From positions 1-64,000 of the forward strand of contig MU385738.1 of assembly GCA_022497155.1 (NCBI GenBank): a stretch of 64,000 nucleotides of DNA, written 5' to 3'. The translations under genes were made by a program, and so were the position numbers. The notes beneath the pieces are model-generated. The model had not been told where the DNA came from. It made no database searches and saw only the letters and a list, made by a program, of their open reading frames with translations. The stretch is from Whalleya microplaca (taxonomy: Eukaryota > Ascomycota > Sordariomycetes > Xylariales > Xylariaceae). Shown here in pieces: positions 1 through 11,908 of the stretch; position 1 is the stretch's first letter, and each line of letters opens with the position of its first letter.

Positions 1-870
1 AGCAGGTCAGCAGGTGACAGCAGGTCAGCTAGCCACAGCTATCAGCAGCAGCAGCTGACAGCCTCCCTTGCTGCTGAAGGTGGCATTCAAGTGATGTGGT
101 GTATCAAGGTGTGTAAAAGTGTCATCCGATATCGTCATCCATACAAATTGTATACGTGTCAATAGCTGGCTGCATCCAGCCACATACCAACAGCACAATC
201 AGCTTGTCACTGTTGCCCATGTAAAATGGACAGGTTTGTATGCAAAAACATACGGTCTGGTGTCTCTGGTGTCATCGCGCTCTGTGTTCCTGGTGTCCTG
301 GTGTATAAAAAAAAGAAATTTCGTAAATCGTGGGTGACAAGTGACGTGGATGTGATATATAGATGGGAGCAGCTGGCTATCGATCTGGCATATGGCTTGG
401 TTCGATTTGTATGGGAAACAGGTGGCTATCGGACGAAATGGAATGGTCGCGTGCGAAAGTGAGTCTGACAGTGGATGTACTTCAAGTGACTATTGCTGGT
501 GAATTCTGTGCCTCCGTAACGTGTGGTACAAAAGACTGTTTTTGCTCGATTAATCAGAAGGCAAGGAAGTCGAGGCCTGTCCGGGGGAGCCAAATGTCTT
601 GGGACAGGGTGTTAGGGTGAATCGAAAGTGAGATATCAAGTCAAAATGAGTGTATATTAGCTGCCAGAGCTGTGTGTGTGTGACTATCTGACTATCTGGT
701 GATATTTGTTGCGAAAAAGTGAAGGAGATGTAAGGGAAAAGGTCAGCTAAATATAGGTATGTGATTCACTGTAAATTGCCCTGTGGAGTGCCCTGTGGAT
801 ACCCTGTGGAGTGCCCTGTGGAGTGCCCTGTGACGTGGCTCCAGGGGCTTCTAGTGGCTTCTAAGCTGCT
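1..870. other. Gene-free, GT-skewed left edge
   Basis: I find no convincing gene here. The + strand is rich in TG, GTG and CTGG words and begins with short iterated AGCAGGT/CAGC words. The only open frames are overlapping 60-85 codon stretches with no recognisable protein features. TpG is abundant and CpA is not depleted, so this part is not RIP-mutated, unlike the AT-rich block that starts abruptly near 870. It could be the unmutated flank of the neighbouring repeat or ordinary intergenic DNA cut by the window edge. Confidence 0.5.
778..833 (+). repeat. 12-bp tandem repeat (GTGCCCTGTGGA unit)
   Basis: The unit GTGCCCTGTGGA is repeated about 4.5 times, with one unit one base short (TACCCTGTGGA). 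It ends about 40 bp before the AT-rich RIP-mutated block begins. The period is a multiple of three, so it reads as a Cys-Pro-Val-Glu repeat in one frame, but nothing else suggests a protein. Confidence 0.8.
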
Positions 871-2557
871 GTCAATACCCGTAATCCCCTGCCCTATAAC
901 ATTAGTTTTAAAATCGCTAAAAAAACTTACGGCAAAATCGGTAGTGTTATATAAATAAACGTAACGGCGAGCGGTATAAAAGAGCTAAAAGGGGCTATAA
1001 AAACTTATATTAGCCTATTAAACTTTTTAAAAAGAAATTAAAAAATTTTATTTTAGGTAGCAAAAATAACCCGAGCCGTATTTATAATAACGGAAGCCCC
1101 GAAATGTTTTTAAGTATTTATAAAACGCGACTTTACTAAACTTTAAAATATAAATATAACGAATATAAAAATCGGCGCGAAAAATAGAAATAGCGTTAAG
1201 GCACGGGGTGTTTTTTTTTTTGCGGGTGGGAGTATCGGTAAAGCTCGGAATTGTAACGTTATAAGTACCGGAAAGGATTATCGGAAGCGGTATAAAAGTT
1301 ACTATAAGATTATTAATACCGGAGCTTTTTTTAGGAATAGTTAAAGCCTGGGAGGGAGTATTATTTCTATTATTTAATAAGTTTAAAAATTTAATAAAGC
1401 CGGGCTTTTAGTAAATAAGGAAAAAAAACAAAAGAATATTAAAATCGTTTTTACTAAAGTCGAGCTTTAAAAACTCGACAATTTATTCCGGCTCTTATTT
1501 ACTACCGGAATCGGAATCGAGAATTTCGGAAAGCGGAACCTACTTTTCCACCTTATTATCCGGAAGCTTTTCTTTATTTTTGTTACTAAAAAAATTACTA
1601 CTTTTTCGCCCTTCCTTTTTTATAACATAAATTTCGGGCTCGTTTTCGGGCTACTCGAATATAATAATATCGTTAGGTTTTTCGGGGGAATTTTTACTAT
1701 CGTTAGGCTTTTCGGGAAAACCTTTACTACCGGAAATCTTACCGCCGGAACGCGAAGAATTATTCCCTAAAAAGCCCTGGGGGTCCTAAATAATAAGCTT
1801 AAAAGTCTCGCTACTAAAAGCAGAAACAGGAAGTAAACCCGGCGGAAAATTTAGCAATAAAAGCTAACTATTTTTAAAGGTAGCGCAATAATACTTTAAA
1901 TTAGTAACGCAATATTACTTACGCAAGCAAGCGAAAAAATGTATCGCTTCTTTTTTATAAATATAACGCTTTTTTTTAAGCTTAGCGATTTTCTAGCGAG
2001 CGCGATAAATACGCTTACGGCTATAAGCCGAAAGATTACGTTTTAGAGCTATAATTTGGGGTAATAATTGCGAAAATCTATATATTTATTAATTAAACGT
2101 AACTTTAAATATATATAATTACGTAATTATTTATTACGGGAGAGTTTGGAATAATAATAAAAAATCTAAAAACGCGAAAATAATACTTAACGATTGCTAT
2201 AATAAAATTAACGATATAAATAAAAAAAGCGCAGTAATTATAAAGGTATTTTAAAAACTTATAAAATTGTTATTATAATATTCGAAAAGTCTAAAAAATT
2301 TTAGGCACTAAAAAAAGATTTTATAATATTATAAAAAATAAGATCTTATAGTAACTAACGGGATTATTACCGGGGAAACTATTTCTAACTACATTAGCTA
2401 AAACTTTAATAAATTATTAAATAATAAATTATAAATATAGCTATATATTTATTAAGCGAGCTTTAGGTAGCTATTTTTATTTATATTTATATAATTATAA
2501 ATATCTCTTTAAGATCTCTTGCTAAAATAGGGGGTATATTATAATAATAGGGATATT

Positions 2558-2630
2558 AAAGATCTTTTTTAAGCCTATAAATCTCGGAGTAATATTACTC
2601 CGAGATTTATAGGCTTAAAAAAAGATCTTT
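2558..2630. repeat. 73-bp near-perfect palindrome
   Basis: The arms read AAAGATC-T6-AAGCCTATAAATCTCGG on the left and its reverse complement on the right. They meet at GTAATATTAC with the axis between 2593 and 2594. The only flaw is one extra A in the right arm (T6 against A7). The structure lies inside the RIP-degraded repeat, about 100 bp from its right end. The related copy at 22 kb has only a few unrelated bases at this place, so the central ~45 bp look like an insertion or fold-back expansion. Confidence 0.85.
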
Positions 2631-2640
2631 TATAACTAAA

Positions 2641-2730
2641 AGATCCTTCGGATCTTAGATCTTTATATAATTTTATTAGAGTAATTACGGCAGCACCTAA
2701 ATGATCTTTATATATACTATAACTGTGATA
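2641..2730 (+). repeat. RIPped copy of the terminal repeat also found at 22 kb
   Basis: This stretch aligns with the reverse complement of 22067 onward. Both share GATCTTAGA, CTTTATATAATT, ACGGCAGCACCTAAATGAT and AACTGTGATA. In the last 30 bp nearly all differences are C-to-T before A or G-to-A after T relative to the 22-kb copy, as expected from RIP. The 22-kb copy carries about nine extra bases in the middle. Homology ends at GTGATA, which I take as the element terminus. Confidence 0.75.
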
Positions 2731-4275
2731 CTTTATATACTATTAAAATAAGCTACTATTGAAATAACAATTCTCATTCGGAAAACTACATTCAGTGTTA
2801 ATATTTCGTGACCACAGGCCGGAGCGGCAGGTTTATTAGGTGGCGTTTTCTTTCAAGACCTACTTTATGTCCATAACCCTAGATACCCGGATTGTCTGTA
2901 ACACGGTATTTTTGATTACCTGCATATATAGGACCGAGCCCATCATGATCTAGACAGAGGCTTTCAAGCGCGCGCCTCTGTGGTTTCAAAAATGCTCCAC
3001 ATAGTCTACGTAATCCCAGTCCGATGTATGTACTTATTAGGTTAAGTAGCGGCTGCATGCTTGTGCTTCCCTGAGCTATCACGTAGCCTTATGCGAAAAC
3101 TAGGTAGGAACAAACTGCATCACAAAAATTAGTACTTGATACCAAGCTTTTCAGCTTAATGGAGATACTGCACATTGTGCCTCACAATATGAAGTTGTAA
3201 GTGTGTGTTGAGTCTTCAAAATACAAAGTGTTTTTTCATAGTACCTAGGTATCCCTGATCCAAACCCCTTAAAGGCCATATCCCCAACCCATTCATATCT
3301 CTGGTCTCACAACTACGACCTTATTCCCGATGTCTTCACACTTCCCAAGTTGGTAATGTGTCTTCCGGTTGTATAATAAACATGCAGGCAAGCAGGAAGG
3401 CAGGGAAACTTTCAGGAGGTTAACAGAAACGCATGCAGCACGTACTTCCAACCTACATATCTTATTACATCAAAAGGCAAAATTGTTACGCTCCCTTGGC
3501 AGCCAAGCAGCTTGTATGATTTCGGTTGCGGCCAATAGAAGCGCAATATGGCAGCATGAGTGGCAGGCGGGCGGGCAGGCAGGCAGGGTGGTGGGTATCG
3601 ATCGAGATCGGCATACGGGCTGAGTACGTACATGTATTAATAAGTATTAGAAGCATCCAATTGCCGTAATTCATATACTTACCACACATAACGACATGAA
3701 AAGATAAACAAGTACTAACCCGTACGCCTCTCATTACCAGCATTACTAGCAAAGCCCTCTAATATCCCAGCACACTGCAGCCAGCTGGCTGTCACCTATC
3801 CTCATAACGAAAACCAGCGGTAATTAATTTCCGGCGGTTCGAAGCCATCATACGTTCTTGTGCTATGCGGTATCAGCAGTGTCCTATTTTGGGAGCAAGT
3901 GACCCAGATTAGACTAACTGTGTTCAACCACAGTGAGAGGTGAGCTAAAAAGAACGTGTTGTTCACATTTGTGATTTTAATTAAACGCCATTTACTTTGA
4001 TGGGACAATTTCATGATCATACGTGGAATTGACGGGGTTGATTGAAATCAGCAAGGTTCTATTACTCCCTAAAGCCGAGCCTGACAATACTGTTTAAAGA
4101 CAACATACCGTGTAACAGAATACTTATTGTTTTTAACTATTAGCTTCTTGCCATACTAGGGGCTAAATAATAATGAAAGCATCATGCCTATCAGCTTTTC
4201 AAAAGTTATTGTAATAGTCTCATGTATACCTTCTATACCACCCTCGATAACCTGACTGAAGGTTATGCCAATACT
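2731..4275. other. Intergenic, no gene seen
   Basis: Sequence of ordinary composition between the RIP-degraded repeat and the 3' end of the hydrolase gene. Open frames are below 90 codons and overlap on both strands without codon bias or motifs. It contains a small G/C-rich microsatellite of GGCA/GGCG units at about 3563-3590 and one ACCTAGGT palindrome at 3243-3250. The 3' untranslated region of the hydrolase gene should lie at the right end. Confidence 0.5.
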
Positions 4276-5386
4276 TTAGTCGCTGCTGAGGAATCCTCCG
4301 CAAAGCTCCATGAATCGGTCTCGCTCCTCAAAATGAGTCATATGTGACGAGTTCTCCAATGTCACCCACCTAATTCGAGGAATAGTGTTGAACCAGGGTC
4401 TGACACAAGAATCTGTAACTTCGTCATATTTTCCGTTTATGAGCAAAGTCGGGACATTGATGTTATGGGCCTCTTTCCAGCCCTCCCAATCCTTAAAGTT
4501 ACCGGTAATGGTAAATTCAGATGGGCCTTGACTTTGCACAAAAATCAGTCGCTGTACATGTTTGGAATGTTCAGAAGACTTACATCGTCAGATATGCCGT
4601 GGGGTCTTCCTGAAGGTGCTGAAATGCCATCATGACTGGTTCGGGGAAGGGATCAAGTCTGCAAACATGCTGGCCATAGAATACACCACTCGCCTTCTCG
4701 TACTCGGGGCTCTCGAAATCTCCCTTCCTCTCGCATTCCTCGATAGTCTCACGGATATCCTTTGGAAGCTGAGATAAGAGATATCTGCAACCCTTTGCGT
4801 AGAGTGGGATACTGGATGGTGCGCCCGCTAGTACAAGTTTCTTTAGTCCCTCTGGGCGACTGGAAGCGTAGGCGCCGCCAAAAACTTGAGACGTATCTAT
4901 TAGCATGTTTGAAATATGAATATGAGATAGGATTAGACAAGCAGACGGAGAAAAAAAAAGGGGGGGTACACCAGCCCAATTAAAGAGCAGTATAGAGGTG
5001 AAGAGATAATCGTGGCACATACTGCCGCCCCAGCTCTGGCCGAGAATGTAAAATCCCAACTGGTGTAAATTGAAGTGGTTGACAAGATTCTCCAGCTCCT
5101 GGATAAATAAATTGAACGTCCAGAATGAGTCGTCTCCCTTCGTCTCCGGTAAACGAGTAGAACGGCCACATCCGACTTGATCATAATAGATTATCGGGAT
5201 TCTATACTTTTCGTGCAAATCGGTAAGACTAGTAAGGTATTCATGACCAGCACCAGGACCACCGTGAAGAGCGACGAGAGGAGGAGTTGTCAAATCTCCG
5301 ACGACCTTGTACCATGTCTTGCATGGCTTCGACGTGCCAGGAGCGTCGAAGGGGATTTCGCCTTCTACAACGGTTGGGGATGACAT
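4276..5386 (-). CDS. Proline iminopeptidase-like alpha/beta hydrolase (peptidase family S33)
   Basis: Three exons, complement(4276..4531, 4584..4884, 5023..5386), give 306 residues, the usual family length. Intron 1 (138 bp) starts GTATGT and has TGCTAATAG near its end; intron 2 (52 bp) starts GTAAGT. Motifs of the family are visible: oxyanion-loop HGGPG at 41-45, YDQVGCGRS at 68-76 and nucleophile elbow GQSWGG with Ser118. Intron removal restores the elbow. The triad is completed by probable Asp258 in NGKYDE and His285 in SSHMTHF. Such enzymes remove N-terminal proline from peptides or act on related amides; the substrate cannot be read from sequence. No signal peptide is seen, so it is probably cytosolic. 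Exon 3 alone restores the Asp and His, supporting the splice choice. It is probably intact and functional. Confidence 0.9.
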
Positions 5387-6205
5387 GTTTTAGTTTTGTT
5401 GACAACTTTGGGAAATATAAGAATATGATATTGTCAGAGAAGTGGGAGAGTTAATGACGAGGAAAGGCTGGTCCTTGGAGGTTGAGCGTCTGACTGAGTT
5501 GGTTCAAAAAGCTTAATTTTCTTGACGGTCTTAAATATGTGAGAATGAGCTCTGCATCCTTTGTACCCCTCTTCTTGTGCGACCTTGCTACTTTACCTAC
5601 AATGGCTACCCAGGGCTAGTTCTCGTGGGTAACCTGGTCAAGCTGGTGTTATTCCAGCGCGTAGTGTAGCATTTGACAAAATGTGAACAGTCAAGTGTCA
5701 CAGTTACATTGGGGGCTGCATGAGGTGTGATCGGTCCGTTGTAGCCAATTAATGCAACTAAGCCCCTTGGTACCTTGAACCAACCAACATACTCATGGCG
5801 GCTAATGATACAATCATCAGGGGAAATACTACAGAAGATCTATGGATTACAATGTATCATGACTATCTATACCTGTACGTACTAAAGTTGTCTACAGTGG
5901 CTTCTCGTTCTTCATATGGAGATTACCATACAGCATCGAGATGATCGAGTATCCATAAGCATGAGTTATTCGCCGAAGTATCACTTGGCGACGACTGTCG
6001 GCTAGTAGACTTAAGGCATATCTTGAGCCTCCATGAGTGAACATTTTGACTGCCAAACAGCGCTGTCATGCCGGGTTGGATGTTGTATGATGAAAAGGTA
6101 CCAAACATTACTATATTTAATTAGTTATAAAACCGGATAAACTATCATGACGTATCTCAAGGCTCTAAGATATTTGCTCTCCCGGTAGATTCCATGTTAC
6201 AATGC
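5387..6205. other. Upstream region of the hydrolase and 3' region of the rhodopsin-like gene
   Basis: About 0.8 kb between two genes on the minus strand. The part next to 5386 should hold the hydrolase promoter and the part next to 6205 the 3' untranslated region of the membrane-protein gene. Only short open frames without recognisable features occur. I see no RNA gene or repeat. Confidence 0.5.
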
Positions 6206-7540
6206 CTACTTCCTTTCCCAGGCGAGGTTGTATTTTACGTTTGGTGGAAGAGAAGCTTCCGCTTTTCCAGCCTGATGTATATCAATATCTGTTGTGATCT
6301 CGATGTATTCCCTTCTGTCCCTTGTGCGAGAATCAAGTGTGGCTGCACCGGAGTGTGATTTTGGCAGAGTTGGTTTGGAAAGGGATTTCAAGGGATGTTC
6401 ATGAAGTCCTTCCGGATTGTTGGCCGACATGAATCCACTCTGCAACGATTGAAGCAAAGGCCAGAGATAAACCACGCACGAGGCTAAGATGCTAGTGAAT
6501 ACGCCGAATTGCATAGAGATGTCGTAAGGGAACGCATGAAGAGTAAAATTGTGGTCGAATAGTCTTGGAAGATATATCAATTGACAGATCGTGGACAAAA
6601 TAACGCTTCATCACGATCAGGGACATTCAAACCGTAGGAGTACTGTCTTATTAACTTACAGTGCACGCGTCATGTAGAAAGCGATGACCGATAGCCGTAT
6701 ATTCAAGGCCATGTGTAGTGGAAATACGATTGCAATCGGGATGGCAATTAACACCACGTCAGTAAGAATATTGGTAACTGCAACGTAGTTCAAGAACGAA
6801 TGCTATCCGGTATTAGTTCGATCTGGCTGATGTGCATCAAGGTAGTCCATCTTACCATGTCACTACACTGTATTCCATCATTGTCCCAGGGGCCATGCGT
6901 TCTACATTGAAACGCAACGCCGAGAAAGGATGTTATTGTCCATACCAAAACGAAGAGCCCCAATGCGTGCGTCATATGCCGATGGATGCGGCTTGGCGAT
7001 AGCGTGAGGAGGTTGAGATAGACAGATAACTTGGAGAGTCCCACGCAAAGAACGAACAAGAGGTCCCTAGCATAGGCTGCCTATATTCGTGAGTTTAGTT
7101 TCGTCTCGCACTCATGCAAGCCTGGAACGACCTGAATACCTTAAGTCCAGCCCTGAGCTCATCTCCGGATATCCCACCAATGTCTTTCCCATATATAGCA
7201 TTCTGTGGCACGAGCACTGTCGCAAACTCACCGAGTCCGATCACCTAGATGCCTATGTCAGCTCAAATGATACCAAAAGCGACGAGGTAATTGAGTACGT
7301 AACGGGAGGAGTCCTTCGTACGTATGATGCAATAATGAAGCTATCTTCCCACCCGAATGGTCTGCCGATCTTGATATAAAATCTCGTTAACTGATGAAAC
7401 CCAAGCACGAGCGAAGTAATAGCGATAAGAAGCCACGTTGTCATCTGAAGCATTGGATTCCGGTCCATATCTGTAACCGTATTTCCTCCTGACACCGAAG
7501 CGGCGGCATCATCAAGAGCGCGACGGTGACTAGGAAACAT
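6206..7540 (-). CDS. Fungal rhodopsin-like seven-helix integral membrane protein
   Basis: Five exons, complement(6206..6605, 6660..6802, 6856..7080, 7140..7244, 7322..7540), join in frame to 363 residues. The introns are 54, 53, 59 and 77 bp; three donors are GTAAGT, GTAAGA and GTATTC, and the first (GTACGA) is weak. The protein has several hydrophobic helices, the GW-ED segment after helix 1, a KLSVYLNLL-type helix and a polar C-terminal tail with an EITTDIDI patch. These are typical of the large Pezizomycotina family of rhodopsin-domain or PTH11-related membrane proteins. They are thought to act as plasma-membrane sensors, but most members have no known ligand. No retinal-binding lysine can be assigned. 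The first ATG at 7540 was used; Met25 is an alternative. Exon 1 to 2 is the least certain join, because some family members have more sequence there. Confidence 0.75.
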
Positions 7541-8004
7541 AGCGAGAAACGATGAGCTGTGTAAGAAGTGTGGTAATTGGTGATGGTCTTCAGACTTAGC
7601 TTAGCCATTGAATTATGAATAATGCATATAATGTGTTCGGCGAGACCACACACTCCCTATTCGGCAAGATATACTGCATCGGTACACCAGGACTTACTCT
7701 TTAGATGGTGATCTCAGTCAAAACACAGATACATACCTAAATTTCTATGTTGGCACAGCCTAGTGTAGGCTGCATGCCAATGAAGCCAACTCATTAATCT
7801 CACTGCAACTCTCTTATCAACTATGTAACCTCCACTACTTTTGTGTTACTCGCTATAATTAGCAGCAAGAAAGAGCCCCGTGCTCAATCATAAGCTGTTG
7901 TGTTAGGGTTACATTGAAGTTCTTCGCCTAACGTTTTATGGGCTGCCAATATAATAATGTATGTTGGATCTATTATTCCTTGGATTAGTAGATAGCCTAC
8001 CTAA
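7541..8004. other. Upstream region of the rhodopsin-like gene
   Basis: Intergenic sequence ending in the TAA target duplication (8002-8004) of the Harbinger-type element. It should contain the promoter of the membrane-protein gene. No other feature is evident. Confidence 0.45.
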
Positions 8005-11000
8005 CCCCCCGATCGATAAATCGTTAGGCTGAGACTGATCGGTTTATTAAGGTATATTTGCCTATATAAAAATTTCGGCTAATTTTGTTGTACCTTTTTA
8101 GAACCCCTATATTATACCTTACTTACTATAGTTAGTTAAATCTACCTGATTTTATTCCTTTTGATTGTTCCGTAAGCCGTTTTTTTTTCGGATATTTTAT
8201 AATAACTGTAATATAACGTTATGTGATTTTTTAAGCCGAAATAAAATCGAAAATAAATTTAGAAAAATGGAAAATAGTTAGGGAGATACTCTTTAATGGA
8301 TAGCTGTTAAATTTAGTAGCTCGTATTTAAATTTAATAGCTATTAAGGCAATAAGTGGCGAAAATGCTACTTTTATTAATAAAGCTGCTAGGGATTTTTT
8401 TTTTAATAATTCGAGGGTATTTTTAACAATTTCTGACGTTAGTTAAGATTTTTCCGATAAAGCTATTATCGACTTAACCGATATCTTTCCGCTTCCGGCT
8501 ATTGATATCGATTTAACCGATATCTTATTACTTCCGGCCGTTAATATCGATCTAACTATTTCCGTTTTAGTTCCGGCTATTTCTTAGCGTTTAAAGTTAG
8601 CAAAATCGAAGGTAGTAATACCGAAAGTAATAATACCGAAAGTAGTAACCTTTATAGCTTTACCCGCGCCGGCGTTAATTTTAAAATAAATCCCGGAAAT
8701 AAACTCCTTTTTTATGTAGTATTTAATATAAGCTTATAATAACGGCGCTTTAATAACGATCCGTGGTGCTGCTTTTCGGCCGGTATAAAACTAAATTAGT
8801 GAAGCTATAATCGAGAAGTTCCTTAGCCGGCTTTTTATATAAAAAAAGATATAGTTAAAATAAGATAGTAAGAAACGAAGATATCGGTAATATAAAACGC
8901 TGATATAAAGATCTGGCGTTAAAATTAACGAACGCAGGTATGTTTAAGCGTTTCCGGTAGTTTAGGAGGATTTTATATTTAAATTTCTTAAGGCTGTTTA
9001 ATTACGGACTATTTTATTAGGTAACGATATCGATATATATAACGAGGTTTTTTTTAGGGAGTTAGCGTTCGGTAACTTTATTAAGGACGTAAGAAACGAG
9101 GATAACGTTTTTAAAATTCTTATAAAAAACGACGATAATATTATAAAAAATTTTGTTATTACGTAAAAAGTTAGCGAAAATCCGGTATCTAATAATAAAA
9201 GGAGTTTCGATCTTAATAAAAATTCGGAGATTATTAACGATAGCGACGTTATTGATATTTTTATAAGGCTAAAGAAGCTAAAATCTAAACTATTAAGAGA
9301 CCTTTTTATAATAGCTATCGAAAGAGTATTTTTTTAAATATTATATGTCCCTAGCTATAATGACGTCAAGAAAGCTATTTAGGAATTCCAAAAGAACTTC
9401 GGAAAAGAGATAATAGATATTTAAATAATTCGAGTTATTAAGGAATTACGGGATCCCTTAAATGCTGTGGTTTTTTTAAACCTAAATAAAGTTAATCGAA
9501 AGGTGTATTTAAAGTTTTTAACTAATTAGCTTTACGTTATAATAGTTAAGGAAGTTTAAATATATTGCTATAATTATTTTTTGTACTAAAATTATATAAG
9601 GAATTATATATATGCGGCATTTAAAAGATTGCCTAATTATTATGTTTAAAAGGGTGTATAAAAAACAGCTATTTAGTAGTAGAGTAATATAGTAGCTATA
9701 ATTAATTTTTATTACTATAATCGATTTTATAGTTATAACTAATTTTATTATAGCAATCGATTTTTTAGCTATAATTGATTTTTATTATAGCAATCGATTT
9801 TTTAGCGGCTTTTGAACCTAATTAGTAATTATAATAGCCACTATTTTTTAATAATTATATTTAATAAAGCTAACCTTTTAATAAAGCTAATAAATTATAT
9901 ATTTATTATAATTATTTGCTTTTTAATATATTTATAGCTAGGTAATTTCGATACTTATTTTATATTTATATAACAATCCGATAACGTATATAATAAGGTC
10001 TTTTATTACGAATACGCCGATTTGCCTTTTCTCGAGTTTTAGTTAGGCATTTTTGCTACTTCCAAGATAATCTCGATTTTTAGCTGCCGTTACTGTTGAT
10101 AACTTTTTATGCTTTAATAAAGTTATAAAGGCTATAGACGGTATATACGATTCGAATTTAAATATGTAATTTATATTCTATTACCGAGTTGCGGATAATT
10201 TTGAACTTTTTTTTTAGTATGCCGAAGATTTGTTTTACGATAACCTTTAATTTCAAATAACGGAGGTTATATAACTTTTTCGACGTTTAAGGCTTGTAAA
10301 TAGCCTGCCGCTATTTTTATAAATAATATCGTACTTTCGGGAAAGGCATAACTATTTTTTTTTGTTATTAAAGCTAGCGTTTGTTAAGTAAAATTTATTA
10401 GGAGGTATATTGAATTTTCCGGTTATAGCGTTTAATAATAAGTTATTATTATATATTAAACCTTTTGTTTCAGTTAATATATAATTAAAGGTGCTATCGA
10501 ATTTTATAGTTATAAATACGTTTTAAAAAATAAATCCTTTCCGATTGCGCTATCGTTTCTAGCTATTGCGTAGTATAAATACGTATATATATATATTATT
10601 TATAGTACCGATAGTACTGTTAAAGGCATTTAAAACCGGGTTTAATTCTATTTTTTTAATTATATAATCGGCTGCCGGCTGTCGAATAAAAGTTTTATAT
10701 AATTAGACTATTCGGATAAAGGTATATTAAAAGATTTTTAAGACTATATTTTAACTAATTTTAAATCGATAGGTAGTATTTCGTTACGGTTTATTATAAG
10801 CTACTATTTATAAAAATATTAATAGTTTTTATTTAGTAGTTATATATTTAGTTAATTTACGAAAGTCGGTATTAGTTTAAAATTATTCCAATAGTTTTTT
10901 AAAAACTATTTTAGATATTTGAAATAGCTTTTAAAATCTTTTATTTAAGCCGTTTAAAAGTATTTTAATAACTTTCCGGCTTTTATTAAGATCGTTATTA

Positions 11001-11488
11001 TATTTTAAACGCCGATTATTTACTGATTTTGCTAAAAGTTATCGACGTAATCGATTTAAGCGTATTTAACGTAAAGTAGCTATTATAATTATAGCAAACG
11101 CTAAGCGCCGGCGTTAATAATTATCTATCGAGAATTGAAATATTTACTTTTTAGAGGCGCATTATACGTAATTTTAGCCTAATAGATTAGCCTATATCTA
11201 TTTATCGAGAATTAGTTTAAAATTGATTGATTAAATAGGTTTTTTACGCTAATTACTTAGCAACTAAGCTATTTATTAACTAATAATAAGTTATAAATCT
11301 ATAGATATATTTACAAATTAAGGAAAATTTATATAGCTAGCCTAAAATCAGGCTAACATTATATAACGATAAGGTAGGTCGAAATTACTGCTAAAAAAGG
11401 TATAAAGCTGATTTATTAGCGTTTTTAATTTATGTTTGTGTAAGCCTTGACCGATCAGTCCTAGCCTGCCGATTTGTCAATCAGGGCC
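8005..11488. mobile_element. RIP-degraded PIF/Harbinger DNA transposon, 3484 bp
   Basis: Both ends carry imperfect terminal inverted repeats of about 39 bp (30 matches by eye), sharing CCC-GAT, AAATCG, AGGCT and GACTGATCGGT. They are flanked by the 3-bp duplication TAA (8002-8004 and 11489-11491), the TWA-type site of PIF/Harbinger elements. The interior is AT-rich, CpA/TpG-poor and full of stops, as expected after RIP. A transposase relic lies on the minus strand near 10.1-11.0 kb. On the plus strand, near 8.98-9.34 kb, one frame stays almost free of stops and may be the relic of the second protein (often Myb-like) that autonomous Harbinger elements carry. The element is dead. Confidence 0.8.
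10100..11050 (-). pseudogene. PIF/Harbinger transposase relic (DDE_Tnp_4 type)
   Basis: Minus-strand translation still shows transposase landmarks in the right order. First comes a weak IGTINN block where the family has IGAIDGTH; then IPPNKFYLTNASF and KYDIIYK, matching the usual GKYYLVDAGY and RYHL blocks; then LYNLRYLKLKVIVKQIFGILK, matching the FNLRH-LRN-IERIFGVLK block; finally a YSLYNFI match to LHNFI. Catalytic Asp positions have become Asn and His has become Tyr, the substitutions that CpA-to-TpA and TpG-to-TpA mutation would cause. Multiple stops make it non-functional. Boundaries are approximate. Confidence 0.75.
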
Positions 11489-11908
11489 TAAGGTTGTAAT
11501 TGATATTCGTAACCGACTGAGCAAATTGACTGGTATCCGATACCAACACGAAACTAGTATAGTATATGTGTCGTCCCATCGTTCAGCCGGCTAAGGACAA
11601 CCAAATGGCGACTCGTTTAGTTCCAGCTACCCTGCTGCGTCATGATTGAGACATGTGGGTGGCTTTACACCTGGATACTATGTGATACCTACATGTATTA
11701 AGCGATATATCGAGATAACGGGTGCACCGTTTATGCTAGCAATCTGCATATCTCCATTTTATTTTACTTTATTATTCTTATTACTACTATTATTCTTCTC
11801 CAGACCCAGTCTTCTTACCTCTCCCTCTGAATCATCTCTGGTTTTATTCCATCGTTGTCAACACACTCTCTTAATTAGCATTCTTTCTATAATTATTCTG
11901 TGGTCATT
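11489..11908 (+). promoter_or_regulatory. Upstream region and leader of the split permease gene
   Basis: About 420 bp between the end of the Harbinger element and the permease ATG. The last 150 bp are strongly pyrimidine-rich on the coding strand (runs of T, TCTCC, TTCTT), typical of a fungal leader. No TATA box or operator can be assigned with confidence. The transposon end lies about 420 bp before the start codon, so it may have displaced upstream control sites. Confidence 0.4.

Larger units (their letters stand above)
871..2730. repeat. RIP-degraded repeat element (AT-rich block)
   Basis: An AT-rich block with stops in every frame. CpA and TpG are scarce while CpG and CCGG words persist (CGGAA, CCGG, GCGA), which is the signature of repeat-induced point mutation. 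The right end is sharp: the last ~90 bp match an inverted copy at 22067-22223 and homology stops exactly after GTGATA at 2730. The left end is only a composition change near 870. I could not identify a transposase or polymerase. The minus strand at 1450-1850 has Pro/Ser-rich stretches that might be a decayed low-complexity protein. The class of element is unknown. Confidence 0.7.
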
